64,000 bases of DNA from Streptomyces spirodelae (GCF_017676385.1 NZ_JAFFZN010000004.1:307064-371063), one strand, 5' to 3'; positions 33,219 to 42,202 are shown, counted from the stretch's first letter. Notes: generated from the letters alone by a model not told the origin. A program made the numbers and translations.

Positions 33219-34699
33219 GAAGTCACCTTTGTGTTGTCAGCGATCGGCTCAGGGCCGTGTCCCTCTTCTTTCCCTTCGGCGCCGGCGGTCCCGTTCAGCT
33301 CACTCGTGAGGCGGGTGCCGATGCGCCGTGCGAGCGAGGGCGCGAGCAGGATGATGGCGACACCGGTCAGGCACCAGGCGCCGGCGACCCAGGGGAAGTA
33401 GGTGTAGGGCGCGCTCTGCCCCACGACCTGCTTGTAGAGGACGAAGCAGAGATACCCCAAGCCGATGAGGGGGATGGGCAGTTCGCGTTTGGGGATGCTG
33501 CCGCGGCCGGAGAGGGTGAAGACCATCACGCCGATTCCGGCGAGGGCGTAGACCACCAGGACGCACAGCACGCCGATGGTCGCGTACCAGTAGTAGGTGT
33601 CGAACGCGGAGGTGCCCAGGCCGTACATGACCACGGTCGATACCCCTCCCACGGCGCCGCACAGCCACAGGGCCCTGGTGGGTGCGCCGGTGGCGGGGTC
33701 GGTCCTGGCCAGCGCCGCCGGTCCGAAACCGTCGCGGGCCAGGGCGAGGACCATGCGGGAGGCTGCGGCGGACGAGGACAGCGCGGCGGCGAAGGCGGAG
33801 GCCACGGCGGTGAAGGCGACAACGAGCGAGAACCAGGTCCCTATGTAGCTTCCGGAGAGCGTCACCAGCGCCGATTCCGCCTCGGCGAAGGCGCTTACGC
33901 CGTTGTCGTCGGTGCCGAAGCCGATGGTCTGGACGAACATCATCAGCACGTACAGGGCACCGGTGAGCAGCACGCTGCCCGCCAGGGCACGGGGGATGTT
34001 GCGCCGGGGGTTGTCGGTCTCCTCGCCCAGGGACGCGCATGCCTCGAATCCGGCCCAGGACAAGAAGGCGAAGACGGTCGCGGTCATCACGGCGCCGTAG
34101 CTGGCCGCGCCGGGTGTGAACACCGACAGGTCGATCGACTGGTGGCGCGGGGCCGACCCGGTGCCGGTGCGCCCGAGCACGACGGCTGCGAGCAGCAGCA
34201 TGGCCACGATGCCGATGCCCTCGACGATCAGCAGGGTGCGGGCGGTGATCCGGGTGTCACGTGAGTTGAGCACGGTGACACCGACGCCGGCGATGAGCGC
34301 CACGGCGATCCAGGGGCCGGTGGACGTCACACCGAGGGCGTGCAGGAACGAGTGGGCGAACACTCCCGTCGCTGCGAGGGTGCACACGAGGAAGGCGAGG
34401 TAGGTACCCAGCAGGGCGAAGCCGCCGAAGAATCCGGCCCGGGGGCCGATGGTGGCCCCGGCCAGTGCGTAGACGGATCCGGCGTGGTGGAAGTTCTGGG
34501 TCAGTCGCCAGAAGCCGTAGCCGACGACGGCGACACCGAGGAGGCCGAGCAGGAAGACGAGCGGCACCGCTTTGCCCACTGTGGCCGCGACGCCTGCGCC
34601 GTTGATACCCATGGCCAGGGTGGGGCCCATGAGGCCGACGGAGAGGGCCAACGCCTCCCACAAGCGGAGTTTGCGAGGAGTGTGAGGGTGATCGGGCAC
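33215..34699 (-). CDS. APC-superfamily amino acid/amine permease
   Basis: Membrane protein of 494 residues with about 12 helices and the start KLRLWEALALSVGLMGPTLA, followed by FHHAGSVYALAGATIGPRAG and FLSWAGFEACASLGEET. These resemble PuuP- and ethanolamine-type APC permeases. It is the first gene of the operon and presumably imports the amine or amino acid the operon breaks down. The short gap to the RpiR-type gene upstream holds two AT-rich palindromes. Confidence 0.87.
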   Translation of the reverse strand: MPDHPHTPRKLRLWEALALSVGLMGPTLAMGINGAGVAATVGKAVPLVFLLGLLGVAVVGYGFWRLTQNFHHAGSVYALAGATIGPRAGFFGGFALLGTYLAFLVCTLAATGVFAHSFLHALGVTSTGPWIAVALIAGVGVTVLNSRDTRITARTLLIVEGIGIVAMLLLAAVVLGRTGTGSAPRHQSIDLSVFTPGAASYGAVMTATVFAFLSWAGFEACASLGEETDNPRRNIPRALAGSVLLTGALYVLMMFVQTIGFGTDDNGVSAFAEAESALVTLSGSYIGTWFSLVVAFTAVASAFAAALSSSAAASRMVLALARDGFGPAALARTDPATGAPTRALWLCGAVGGVSTVVMYGLGTSAFDTYYWYATIGVLCVLVVYALAGIGVMVFTLSGRGSIPKRELPIPLIGLGYLCFVLYKQVVGQSAPYTYFPWVAGAWCLTGVAIILLAPSLARRIGTRLTSELNGTAGAEGKEEGHGPEPIADNTKVTS

Positions 34700-34750
34700 G
34701 AGGTACTCCCGAGCAGAGGGGGCCGCGGGATGCGGCCCGGGGACACCCTC

Positions 34751-34807
34751 ATGAAATATTCATTGCACGATCGACGTCAATGGGGGTGATGAAACAAATT
34801 TTTCATC
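34751..34807. promoter_or_regulatory. Two AT-rich palindromes before the nitrogen operon
   Basis: ATGAAATATTCAT (34751-34763) and GATGAAA-N6-TTTCATC (34788-34807) both hold TGAA...TTCA, a pattern common in RpiR-family operators. They lie between the permease start (34699) and the regulator stop (34815), so they should control the operon promoter. Confidence 0.6.
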
Positions 34808-34814
34808 CGGTCGA

Positions 34815-35750
34815 TCACCGTCCCCCGCCCCGCCATGTATTCTCAGCCTCCCGCAGCCGCTCTTCGGCTGCCTGGCCCAGGCGCGCGTGCACAGCAGCGA
34901 CCACGGTCTCGACCAGCGCCAACGGCGCCACGATGCTGTCGAACGGACTGGGCGCCTCGACCCGCGCGGGGAGCACCACATCGGCGAACTCGGCTGCGGG
35001 CGACAGCCACGGATCCGTGAAGAGCACGATCTTCGCCCCCCGCTCACAGGCGTGCCGGGCCAGCTCCACGGTGTCGTCCTGATAGCGGCGGAAGTCGAAG
35101 ACCACACACACGTCCCGCCGACCCACATCGACCCGGAACCCCGCATCCCGCCCCGGTGAGGGGGTGTGCACGACAGTTCCGGGGCGCAGCAACCGCAGGT
35201 GCAGATCGAGGTACTCGGCCAGGAGCTGGGAGAACCGGCCGCCGAAGCATGCGATCCTCTTGCCCGGGTCACAGATCAGACCCACCGCGCGGTCGAATTC
35301 CTGCTCGGGCAGCGCTGTGAACGTCTGCCCCAGCGCGGCGCTGCCCACCCGCCGGGCCGCTTCCACGAGCTCGGAGGTCGGTGAGTCGGCGCCGATCACC
35401 GGCGCGAGGGTCAGTGGCGACGCCTGGCGCGCCTGCACCTCCTCACGCAACGACTGCTGGAACTGCCGGTAGCCGTCGAACCCGAGGCGTGCGACGAAGC
35501 GCACAACGGTAGGTGCGCTGACTCCCGCCTGGGAGGCCAGCCCTGACGCGGAGTCCAGCCCGGCCGCCGGGTAGTTGGCCGTCAGCTCCCGGGCGATCTT
35601 CACCTCGGCCCGGGACAGACTCCCCTGAACGCGGCGCAGCCGCTCGGCCACGGTGACTCCCAGACCGGCAGACCCCTCCGTACTGCTCACCGGCTGCGCG
35701 CCCCCGGCGCTGTTCGCGTCATCGCTGTGGTCTTCGGCCCGGCCGACCAT
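34815..35750 (-). CDS. MurR/RpiR-family regulator
   Basis: Protein of about 311 residues. The N-terminal helix-turn-helix (SRAEVKIARELTANYPAAGL, GLASQAGVSAPTVVRFVARL) is joined to a SIS domain (GKRIACFGGRFSQLLAEYL, DVCVVFDFRRYQDDTVELAR, GAKIVLFTDPWLSP). SIS domains normally bind phosphosugars. In this operon the ligand may be an amine or amino-acid derivative. ATG 35750 gives a normal length. It is transcribed towards the nitrogen operon 115 bp away and is its likely regulator. Confidence 0.85.
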   Translation of the reverse strand: MVGRAEDHSDDANSAGGAQPVSSTEGSAGLGVTVAERLRRVQGSLSRAEVKIARELTANYPAAGLDSASGLASQAGVSAPTVVRFVARLGFDGYRQFQQSLREEVQARQASPLTLAPVIGADSPTSELVEAARRVGSAALGQTFTALPEQEFDRAVGLICDPGKRIACFGGRFSQLLAEYLDLHLRLLRPGTVVHTPSPGRDAGFRVDVGRRDVCVVFDFRRYQDDTVELARHACERGAKIVLFTDPWLSPAAEFADVVLPARVEAPSPFDSIVAPLALVETVVAAVHARLGQAAEERLREAENTWRGGGR

Positions 35751-35848
35751 GGCTTCCCCTCTCCGCGCTGTGCAACGCGACGATCGTTCCACACGCCGGG
35801 ACGGACCCCGGGCCTTGAACCCGTTGTCACCGGACGACGAACGGCATC

Positions 35849-36491
35849 TCACCCCCGCTGCCCGGCCCTGTGAAACCTCTCAGGACCCGGTGCCGTGAGG
35901 GTGTCCCAGGCCGCGACGGAGGCGTCCACGACGGCGAGCAGTTCGCCGCGCGGGACGCCGTCCTTCGCCTGGACGGAGAGGTCGAAGAGGACGGTCGCGT
36001 GGCAGGCGGCCAGCGTGCCGCTGTCGGTGCCGGCCGGTACGTCGCCCTCCGCGATGCCCCGCTCCACGCGCTCCCGGAACCTCCGCTCCGTCGCCCGGCG
36101 GTCCTCGGCGAGCAGGGTGCGGACGCCCTCGTTCTCCGGGGTGCAGTTGGTGGCCGCGAGGACGATCATGCAGCCGCGCGGCTTGGCCGGGTCCGTGTAG
36201 CCCATGACGTTGCAGCGCAGCGCCCCGTGCACACCCTCGCGGGCCGTGGGTGCCTCGGCCAGCGCCTCGCGGCTGACCGTGCCGTCGGTCCGGCCGGTAC
36301 AGCTCGACCGCCTCGCGGAACAGGCCCTCCTTCGAGCCGAAGGCGGCGTACAGGCTCGGCGGCCGGATGCCCATGGCCTCGGTGAGCTCGGCCATCGTCG
36401 TCGCCTCGTATCCGCGCTCCCAGAAGACGTGCATCGCCCGTTCGCGCGCCGCGTCCCGGTCGAAGGCGCGGGGCCGTCCGCGTGCCGCCAT
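35849..36491 (-). pseudogene. TetR-family regulator with a frameshift
   Basis: The first 67 or so residues are a good TetR helix-turn-helix (RERAMHVFWERGYEATTMAE, TEAMGIRPPSLYAAFGSKEG). Near 36,285-36,292 an extra base moves the frame. After it the plus-one frame continues as DGTVSREALAEAPTAREG, GYTDPAKPRGCMIVLAATN and VLFDLSVQAKDGVPRGELL to a stop at 35849. Joined, the protein would be about 213 residues, a normal length. It may be a true mutation or a sequencing error. A palindrome lies upstream. Confidence 0.7.
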
Positions 36492-36527
36492 TGCCGACCC
36501 CTTGCTGCTGCCGAGATCGGATTTAAA

Positions 36528-36539
36528 TAGCGTTCGCTA
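36528..36539. promoter_or_regulatory. Probable TetR operator
   Basis: TAGCGTTCGCTA (5-base arms, 2-base centre) lies 37 bp before the frameshifted TetR start in an AT-rich stretch. It fits an autoregulatory site. Confidence 0.45.
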
Positions 36540-36639
36540 CTGAAAGCTCTTGACTGCTGAGAATACTCCCTGCGTTAGTTATTGGGCGTTCGCTGATAGA
36601 AAAGCGATGCGGCTCCTCACCCCTGCGGTCCCGCATGCG

Positions 36640-36975
36640 ACACGGTGCCGCAGTAGCGGAGTCCGCTCTCGGGGCGCGTAGGTGCGGCGGATCTGAAGGG
36701 AATGGAAAGACGCCTGGTTCGTCGAGGAAGACGATCCAGGCACGTGTGTCCCCGGCCCCTTTGATGCGCGGCCACTCGTGCGCGATCCAGCGGGCGATCT
36801 CCGGCTCGTCCCGCTCGACCGCCCGCCGCCCGGGCCGTTGCAGGCTCCACCCGAGCCGGCCGGTCAGCAGCCGCCCTCGACAACTCCACCCCCGTGGCCC
36901 GGGTGACGACCGCGCCGACTCGTTCCAGGGTCCACAGGTCGGCCTCGAAACCATGAGCCTGGGGCACCTTGCTGT
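36640..36975 (-). pseudogene. IS630-family transposase fragment
   Basis: One frame gives AHGFEADLWTLERVGAVVTR and ATGVELSRA. After a frame change another gives LTGRLGWSLQRPGRRAVERD, EIARWIAHEWPRIKGAG and RAWIVFLDEPGVF, the first catalytic Asp region of IS630 DDE transposases. Both ends are missing and it cannot be active. It fills most of the gap 36540-37045. Confidence 0.6.
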
Positions 36976-37045
36976 CCGGTTGTCGTTGCCTGCCCGGTAG
37001 GGGTGGGAACCGAATACGCAGGAAAGGGGCCGCCGCCGGAACCGG

Positions 37046-37765
37046 CTACGTGCTCCGGGTTGGGAGCCAGGTGTCGATGACCTCGGCGACAAGGGCGGCA
37101 CCGCGGCTGTTCTGATGGACGTGGTCGGTCGTGAGCACGAGACCCCGGCGCCGCGAGATCGTGTCGAGGCTGCGGCGCAGCAAGGCATGCCGGGCGAGGA
37201 CGCTGACGCTCGCGGCGGGCGTCGGGTCCCGGTAGGGGATCGGCGGCGGGTCCGCCTGGCGTAGTTCCTCGGTCTGGCGTTCGTGGAGCGGGAGGTAGGT
37301 CGCGTCGTTGGTGGCGGCGACCTCGGCGATCATGCGGCTGTACGCCTGTGATGCCCGCGCCGCGGCTCCGTCGAGTTGTTGGCCGAGGACCGGCAGGGAC
37401 AGGAGAGCGATCGTCGCGTCGGTCTGCGTTCGCAGCCGTTCGACCACGGCTCCCAGGCACTGCTGGAACCAGCCGGCCGACGGACGCTGGGGGAGTTGTT
37501 TGCGCTTCATGGCCCGCTCGACGGGGTAGCCGGCGAGGCTCGCTCGGGCGTCGTTGGTCCCGATCAGCACGGTGATCACGTCGGGTGAATCCGCGACGAC
37601 GGCATCAAGGCGCCGTGAGAGGTTGTGGGCGAAGTCGCCGTTGACGCCGAAGCGGGTGAGCCGTACGTCGCCGGGGGGTCGGCGTCGTTCGAGAAGGTCC
37701 AGGTAGTCGACGCTGAGTTGTGCGCGGGTGAGGCTGTCGCCGAGGCACGCGACACGGGTCGTCAC
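37046..37765 (-). CDS. SGNH/GDSL hydrolase
   Basis: Esterase or lipase of about 239 residues. Block I is RVACLGDSLTRAQLS with the nucleophile Ser, block III is VLIGTNDAR, and block V is TDHVHQNSRG with the Asp-x-x-His pair, so all catalytic residues are present. No signal peptide is visible from the chosen GTG 37765, suggesting a cytoplasmic enzyme. The start overlaps the stop of the cupin gene by four bases, so the two are coupled. Substrate unknown. Confidence 0.8.
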   Translation of the reverse strand: MTTRVACLGDSLTRAQLSVDYLDLLERRRPPGDVRLTRFGVNGDFAHNLSRRLDAVVADSPDVITVLIGTNDARASLAGYPVERAMKRKQLPQRPSAGWFQQCLGAVVERLRTQTDATIALLSLPVLGQQLDGAAARASQAYSRMIAEVAATNDATYLPLHERQTEELRQADPPPIPYRDPTPAASVSVLARHALLRRSLDTISRRRGLVLTTDHVHQNSRGAALVAEVIDTWLPTRST

Positions 37766-38229
37766 GGCGTTGGCGGGCCGGACGTGCCGACGTGCTCGGT
37801 CGGGCGGGCCCCGGTCCGGGGACGGTGGTCGGTGCCGAGGCCAGCGGTGATGGTCAGGATGGACGCCGGTCCCGCCATGTCGACCGCGTGCCATGTCCCG
37901 GCCGGGTTGACAGTGGCCTCACCTGGCCCGAGCACAACCCGGTCGGGCACTCTGTCCACATCGCGGGTGACCGTCACCGACCCGCTGAGGCAGACGACCA
38001 GTTCGTCGCCGGCGGGGTGGCGCTCCCAATGGTCGCCGAGGCCGTCGCCGTCGAAGATCGTCACCATCCGGCCCTCGGCGCCGTCCGCCGCGACTGCGGC
38101 GCTGTAGGCATGGAGCACCTCCGGGTCCCAGGCGAAGCCCTCGACGGGTTTCGCTCTCGACCCCAGCCCGAGGTGCACTGGGGTGGTCCGCAGGTCAATG
38201 GCGTTGGGTTCGTGATTGACGAGTCTCAT
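37762..38229 (-). CDS. Cupin-domain protein
   Basis: Small beta-barrel protein of 155 residues. The cupin motif 1 reads GDHWERHPAGDELVVCLSG and motif 2 GPGEATVNPAGTWHAVD, with His and Glu metal ligands present. Such proteins are often dioxygenases, isomerases or stress-related binding proteins, and nothing specific shows here. It is translated just before, and coupled to, the SGNH hydrolase gene. An AraC-type gene lies 83 bp upstream on the same strand. Confidence 0.75.
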   Translation of the reverse strand: MRLVNHEPNAIDLRTTPVHLGLGSRAKPVEGFAWDPEVLHAYSAAVAADGAEGRMVTIFDGDGLGDHWERHPAGDELVVCLSGSVTVTRDVDRVPDRVVLGPGEATVNPAGTWHAVDMAGPASILTITAGLGTDHRPRTGARPTEHVGTSGPPTP

Positions 38230-38311
38230 GCCGACGATGGTCACAGGACAGCAATAGGGTGGTCTTGAAGGAAAGGGAACAGAGCCGACGCGATGGACGG
38301 CCGGTCGGCGA

Positions 38312-39148
38312 CTACCCGGTCCCGAGCAGGACTTCGCCGCGACGCCATGCTGTCGGTGATCGGCCCGTGAACTCGCTCCAGTCCCGGACGAGATGGGCCT
38401 GGTCGGCGTAGCCGGAGACGGTCGCCACATCAGCCCACGGAAGCGGGTCGTGCATGGTGGCCAGTTCGTGCGCGTGCTCGAAGCGCAAAACCCGGGCGAA
38501 GGTCTTCGGTGACAGGCCCACCTCACCGCGAAACCGCTCGGTGAGGTACCGACGGCTCCAGCCGAGTTCCGCGGCGACCGCACCAACCTGGACGCAACCT
38601 CGCGCGGCGACGAGGCGGCGCCATGCCTCCGCTACCTCGGGGCGCACCCAGCGCACATGGTCGCCGCAGGCGCCACGGCCGACAGCTCGGAGGAGCAATT
38701 CGTCCAGCGCGGTGAACCGCGCCGCCCATGTTGTCGCCGATCGGAGCCGGTCGACCAGCTCGACGGCCAGCGCTCCGAGAAGCTCGTCAAGCGGGACCAG
38801 TCGGTGGGCGAGCTCGGCGGCGGGCATGCCGTAGATGGCCCGGGCTCCGAGCGGTGTCAGTGACACCTGAACACCTTGCTGGCGTCCGTCGTGGTGAATC
38901 GCGACGGACCGGCACATCAGACCGCCGGCCACGCTGCCGAATCGGGTGACCGGTGACCCGTCGTCAACGCCCGCCGCCACCTCCAAAGGATCTGACAGGC
39001 TGATCACCGCAGTGAGCGCGCGGCTCGGCGGGCCGCAGTGCACCCCCCTCGGGAACCCGCGGAGGTCGAAGCCGACATACGAGTCGACGTACTCCCGCAA
39101 GGCGGGCGCCGGACGTGCATAGACCCTGGTGGCCGCATGGTCTTCCAC
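38312..39148 (-). CDS. AraC-family regulator
   Basis: Protein of about 278 residues. A sensor half starts RVYARPAPALREYVDSYVGF and is followed by a C-terminal AraC domain (VQVGAVAAELGWSRRYLTER, FRGEVGLSPKTFARVLRFEH, DVATVSGYADQAHLVRDWSE). GTG 39148 is used because the frame further upstream belongs to an unrelated recombinase relic that happens to be in frame. It probably controls the cupin/SGNH pair, which follows on the same strand. Confidence 0.78.
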   Translation of the reverse strand: MEDHAATRVYARPAPALREYVDSYVGFDLRGFPRGVHCGPPSRALTAVISLSDPLEVAAGVDDGSPVTRFGSVAGGLMCRSVAIHHDGRQQGVQVSLTPLGARAIYGMPAAELAHRLVPLDELLGALAVELVDRLRSATTWAARFTALDELLLRAVGRGACGDHVRWVRPEVAEAWRRLVAARGCVQVGAVAAELGWSRRYLTERFRGEVGLSPKTFARVLRFEHAHELATMHDPLPWADVATVSGYADQAHLVRDWSEFTGRSPTAWRRGEVLLGTG

Positions 39149-39238
39149 CCTCGCAGTGTACGAACCGGCGGTACTGGTGGGCTCGCGTATTCCAATGTCA
39201 CCAGTTTTCCGCGGGGTCCAACCTGGTGGTGACCGCCA

Positions 39239-39776
39239 GTGGTCCCCAGAGGCGTATCGGCTCCAGCAGCCTCCGGCTTCGGAGGCCAGCTTGGCCGTGG
39301 TGACCCGGTGATAGCTCAGAGCCTCCGCGACGACCGGGGCGACCATTTCCAGCACGTGCTGCCGGATCGCGGAGGTGCGACCGGCGGTGGTGGGGGTGCC
39401 GATGTCGTTCAGGTGCGCTGCCAAGGAGTTCCGCGAGCGGTTCGGGAACGGGGGACGGCGGCTCGCCGAGCCGGGAGAGGGTCTGCTGATCGGTGTGGGC
39501 GACTTCGTCGAGGGTGAGGCGGACGACGCGGCTGAGCGGCTGGGCGTAAAGCAGGACGATGCTCCCAGCCACCCGGAGTCGCAGAGGCAGGCTCGGGTCG
39601 GTGAGAAGGCGGCCGATCAGCTTCAGGCAGGTGAGCTCGCGCTGGAGGTCGCGTTGGAGTTCGCCGGCGGCGGCGAGGGTCTGCACCATGAACTTCACGG
39701 TGGACAGCAACTCGCCGGTGCGCGGGTGGTGGGCGGTGAGGTTTGGATTCGCGCCACCCTGGACTCCGGATTGCAC
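39239..39776 (-). pseudogene. Site-specific recombinase relic, fused in frame to the AraC leader
   Basis: One frame reads LRLRVAGSIVLLYAQPLSRV, RLTLDEVAHTDQQTLSRLGE and PPSPVPEPLAELLGS. After a frame change and loss of some 40 residues another reads GIGTP-like IGTPTTAGRTSAIRQHVLEM, APVVAEALSYHRVTTAKLAS and EAGGCWSRYASGDH. This is the C-terminal half of a family of actinobacterial tyrosine-recombinase-like proteins. The last part joins the AraC frame without a stop, which produces a misleadingly long open frame. Confidence 0.6.
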
Positions 39777-40054
39777 GGGGTCATTGGACGCGTCGCCCGC
39801 CTGTCGTCAAACGATCATTTGATGACAGACTAAGGGAGGCGGGCAGGTCTCCAGGGGAACGAGCGCGCGCTGTCTGGGCAGCCGTTTGAGTTCCGCCGCT
39901 GTGCGGGAGTAGCGAGGAAACGCTGAGCTACAGCAGTTGAGGCAGAGGCTGGGACCGATTCCGGGGTGTCATCGATCTCCTCAAAGACACGACCGAAGCA
40001 GCGCACGCCTGCTGAGATCGATGCCATGAACACGATCCAGCCCAACTGGGATCA

Positions 40055-40318
40055 TTGCGGCACCGGAGCCGACGAGGCGGACCCCGTCGGATGCCGGGGC
40101 AGGTGATCGTCCCGCACCGCAAACGCCCCGGACGCCCCCTGCTGAAGGGCGAAAAGGAGGAGAACGCGCAGCATCGCAAGGTCCGCGTCCGCGTCGAGCA
40201 CACCTTCTCCCGCATGAAGAACTACAAGATCCTCCGCGACTGTCGACAGCACGGCGACGGCCTCCACCACGCCGTCCAGGCCGTCGCCCGCATGCACAAC
40301 CTCGCCCTTGCCGCGTGA
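40055..40318 (+). pseudogene. IS5-family transposase, C-terminal fragment
   Basis: Reads QVIVPHRKRPGRPLLKGEKE, then RVRVEHTFSRMKNYKILRDC and HHAVQAVARMHNLALAA before the stop. VEHTF.RMKNYKIL is the conserved end of the DDE domain (last catalytic Glu) in IS5/DDE_Tnp_4 transposases. The N-terminal two thirds are absent. The 270 bp before it (39777-40054) hold no gene. Confidence 0.7.
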
Positions 40319-40528
40319 ACACACAGGCCATCCGACCACCGAAGGCCGCCTGTTCACGGCCTTCTGCAACACCCTTTAGATTTTTCCCTTGCGGCGCGTG
40401 TCCTGTCGCCCCCCCAGCGACCGGACGAGGCTTTCGTGAGTCTCCACATCATCTGACGATGGAGACACCCGCCGTGCCCTCAGACCTAACGCAGGGGAGT
40501 TGACTGATGGTCGAGACCGGCGGAGCGG

Positions 40529-40837
40529 TCAGGGGTTGCGCTTTTCCACCGCGACGTTGGTGACGCGATCGTCGGAGAAAGTACAGCTGGCCTGGCTGAC
40601 GTCACGCCCCGGCGCCGCCCAAGGGCCGTAATGCGTCTGTGTGCTCCCAAAAACCGTCAGGCATGTCACTTTGACACGGAAGGCACCGGTACCGGTCGTG
40701 CAGTACGCCTGGTCATACCATGAAAACGCCTGGGTCGAGCAGCCTTGCGGCCATGCCTGGGCGGCACCGGCGCCCGCCAGAAGAAACCCGCTCGCCGCTG
40801 TGGCTGTTAGCGCGACGCATGCCAGCAACCGACGCAT
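40529..40837 (-). CDS. Small secreted protein
   Basis: Protein of 102 residues with a clear Sec signal peptide (MRRLLACVALTATAASGFLL, AGAGAAQA, cleavage before WPQG). The mature part of about 70 residues contains four Cys (STQAFSWYDQAYCTTGTGAF, KVTCLTVFGS, ASCTFSDD), enough for two disulfides. The pattern suggests a small stable extracellular protein, but no family was recognised. A typical Streptomyces lone secreted protein gene. Confidence 0.7.
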   Translation of the reverse strand: MRRLLACVALTATAASGFLLAGAGAAQAWPQGCSTQAFSWYDQAYCTTGTGAFRVKVTCLTVFGSTQTHYGPWAAPGRDVSQASCTFSDDRVTNVAVEKRNP

Positions 40838-41589
40838 CGTCGTCCCCCATAGAGGGCGCGCCCTGCTACCCTCGCGGCATCGGCGGCGGCACCCACTGTG
40901 TCCCTTTGCCTTCCGCTTCCCCGAACGGGAGGAGATTTACGGCCAGCACCGGACGCAAGTCCCGGACGGCGAGGGCGGGTTGGGGCCTTGGGGCCTCACC
41001 GCCCCTCCTGGCCTTGATCGACATGTGCCCGGCAGACAGTGGAGCCCACTGAGACCGTCCACTCCGCGTCGTCTCATCCGCGTCGGCGGTGGCCAGCACA
41101 CCTTCGATCAACTGACCAGCCCACCAAAGAGACGCGGTTCGCCGCTGTTGCCGGTAGGCGCACTCCCGGCGTCTGTGCCTCATCCCTTCGTGCCCGACGT
41201 CGCCCCGGCATCGACGGCGCCGGGGCCTCGGCGGTTCACCATTCGGTGGTCATCTTTCGTCGATGGGAGTGTGACCGGCGCGGGTAGCGGTCGTGGCCGG
41301 TTCCCCGGGTGCGACTTTCCCGGCGCATGTGGGGAGCCCTGTCTTCTCCAACCGATCGCAGGACGTCGCCCCCGGAACGCCGGCATCACAGCGCCCCTTG
41401 GTCGTCGGCGAGGACGCGTCCTGGCCGGGACCGGCGAGAGCCTGGCCGCATCGAGTTCAGGGCGAGCAACATGGCTGAACGGGAAGAAAAGAAGGGTGTG
41501 TTCTGGGACGTGCAAGCCGGGCGGCTCCCACCGCCGCCCGCTGCCGTGACTCTTGGCTGGGAGCTGATCGACGTCGACACGGACGCCTG
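40838..41589. other. Intergenic stretch with no recognised gene
   Basis: Frames are open on both strands. One at 40866-41183 (-) contains LAVRDLRPVLAVNLLPFGEA but matches no family I know. The right part passes into the IS5-type transposase relic. No promoter or RNA structure was identified. Confidence 0.4.
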
Positions 41590-41975
41590 CACGGCTTGCC
41601 CCGGTCCACGGGGCTCGGGCCTGTGTGTTCGCCCCTTTTTCACCCTCATGTGGGCGGAGTCGAGGGCGATGCGGGAGACGTCGGTCAGGTCGGCGTCATC
41701 CAGGCGGCGCAGGCTCTCCTCGTGCAGCCGATCCCATACTCCGGCCCGCGGCCAGATGAGGAACCGGCGATGACTTCGAAATGCCGAGCACGGTGGTAAC
41801 GCAAGCCAGGCGCAGCCGCTGACCAGGACGTAGGTGATCGCGGCGAACACCGCCTCGTCAGGCGTGTCCTTCCTTCCGCCGCCCTGCGGTCGCACCTTCG
41901 AGGAGGGAGCAGCGGCTTCGCGATCTCCCACAGCCCGTCCGGAACGATCCAACTCCCCGTACCCCGCCCCATGCC
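41590..41975 (-). pseudogene. IS5-family transposase, N-terminal fragment
   Basis: Starts GTGSWIVPDGLWEIAKPLLP. After a frame change it gives GGGRKDTPDEAVFAAITYVL, SGCAWLALPP, HRRFLIWPRAGVWDRLHEES and DVSRIALDSAHMRVKKG, where DSAH holds the first catalytic Asp. The rest is missing. It is on the opposite strand to the IS5 C-terminal piece 1.3 kb away and need not be the same copy. Confidence 0.65.
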
Positions 41976-42019
41976 CAGCTCGACAACGCCTCACCACGTG
42001 GACACGGTCTCAGGCCCTC

Positions 42020-42115
42020 CCTGCCTCGCCCACCACTGCAACCGCATCAGCGTGCTGTTCGCCGTGCTCCGCGACGGCACCTTCTACCAGCCCAGAACCC
42101 CACACCTTGCTTGAC
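42020..42115 (+). pseudogene. IS110-family transposase tail (tentative)
   Basis: A short frame reads HHCNRISVLFAVLRDGTFYQ, PRTPHLA and a stop. The pattern RxNVLxAMLRDGTFY is common at the C-terminus of IS110 transposases. Only about 30 residues remain, so the call is tentative. Confidence 0.35.
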
Positions 42116-42150
42116 GAGAGGCATAAGTACACCCCCTACCAAGTACAAGG

Positions 42151-42188
42151 CTATCGATTTTCGATAGGCTTCGATCGTAAGTCGATAG
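42151..42188. promoter_or_regulatory. Operator of the DUF2975/XRE pair
   Basis: CTATCGATTTTCGATAG (42151-42167) is a perfect palindrome with a 3-nt centre. A further half-site GTCGATAG follows at 42181-42188. The sites lie 15-50 bp before the start of the first gene, as expected for autoregulation by the XRE protein. Confidence 0.65.
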
Positions 42189-42202
42189 ACTAAGGAGTAT
42201 CG

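Noticed and set aside
40866..41183. Minus-strand frame with LAVRDLRPVLAVNLLPFGEA as a protein gene
   Set aside because: There is no ribosome site, no known family, and the end is Pro/Arg-rich. I could not support it as a gene.
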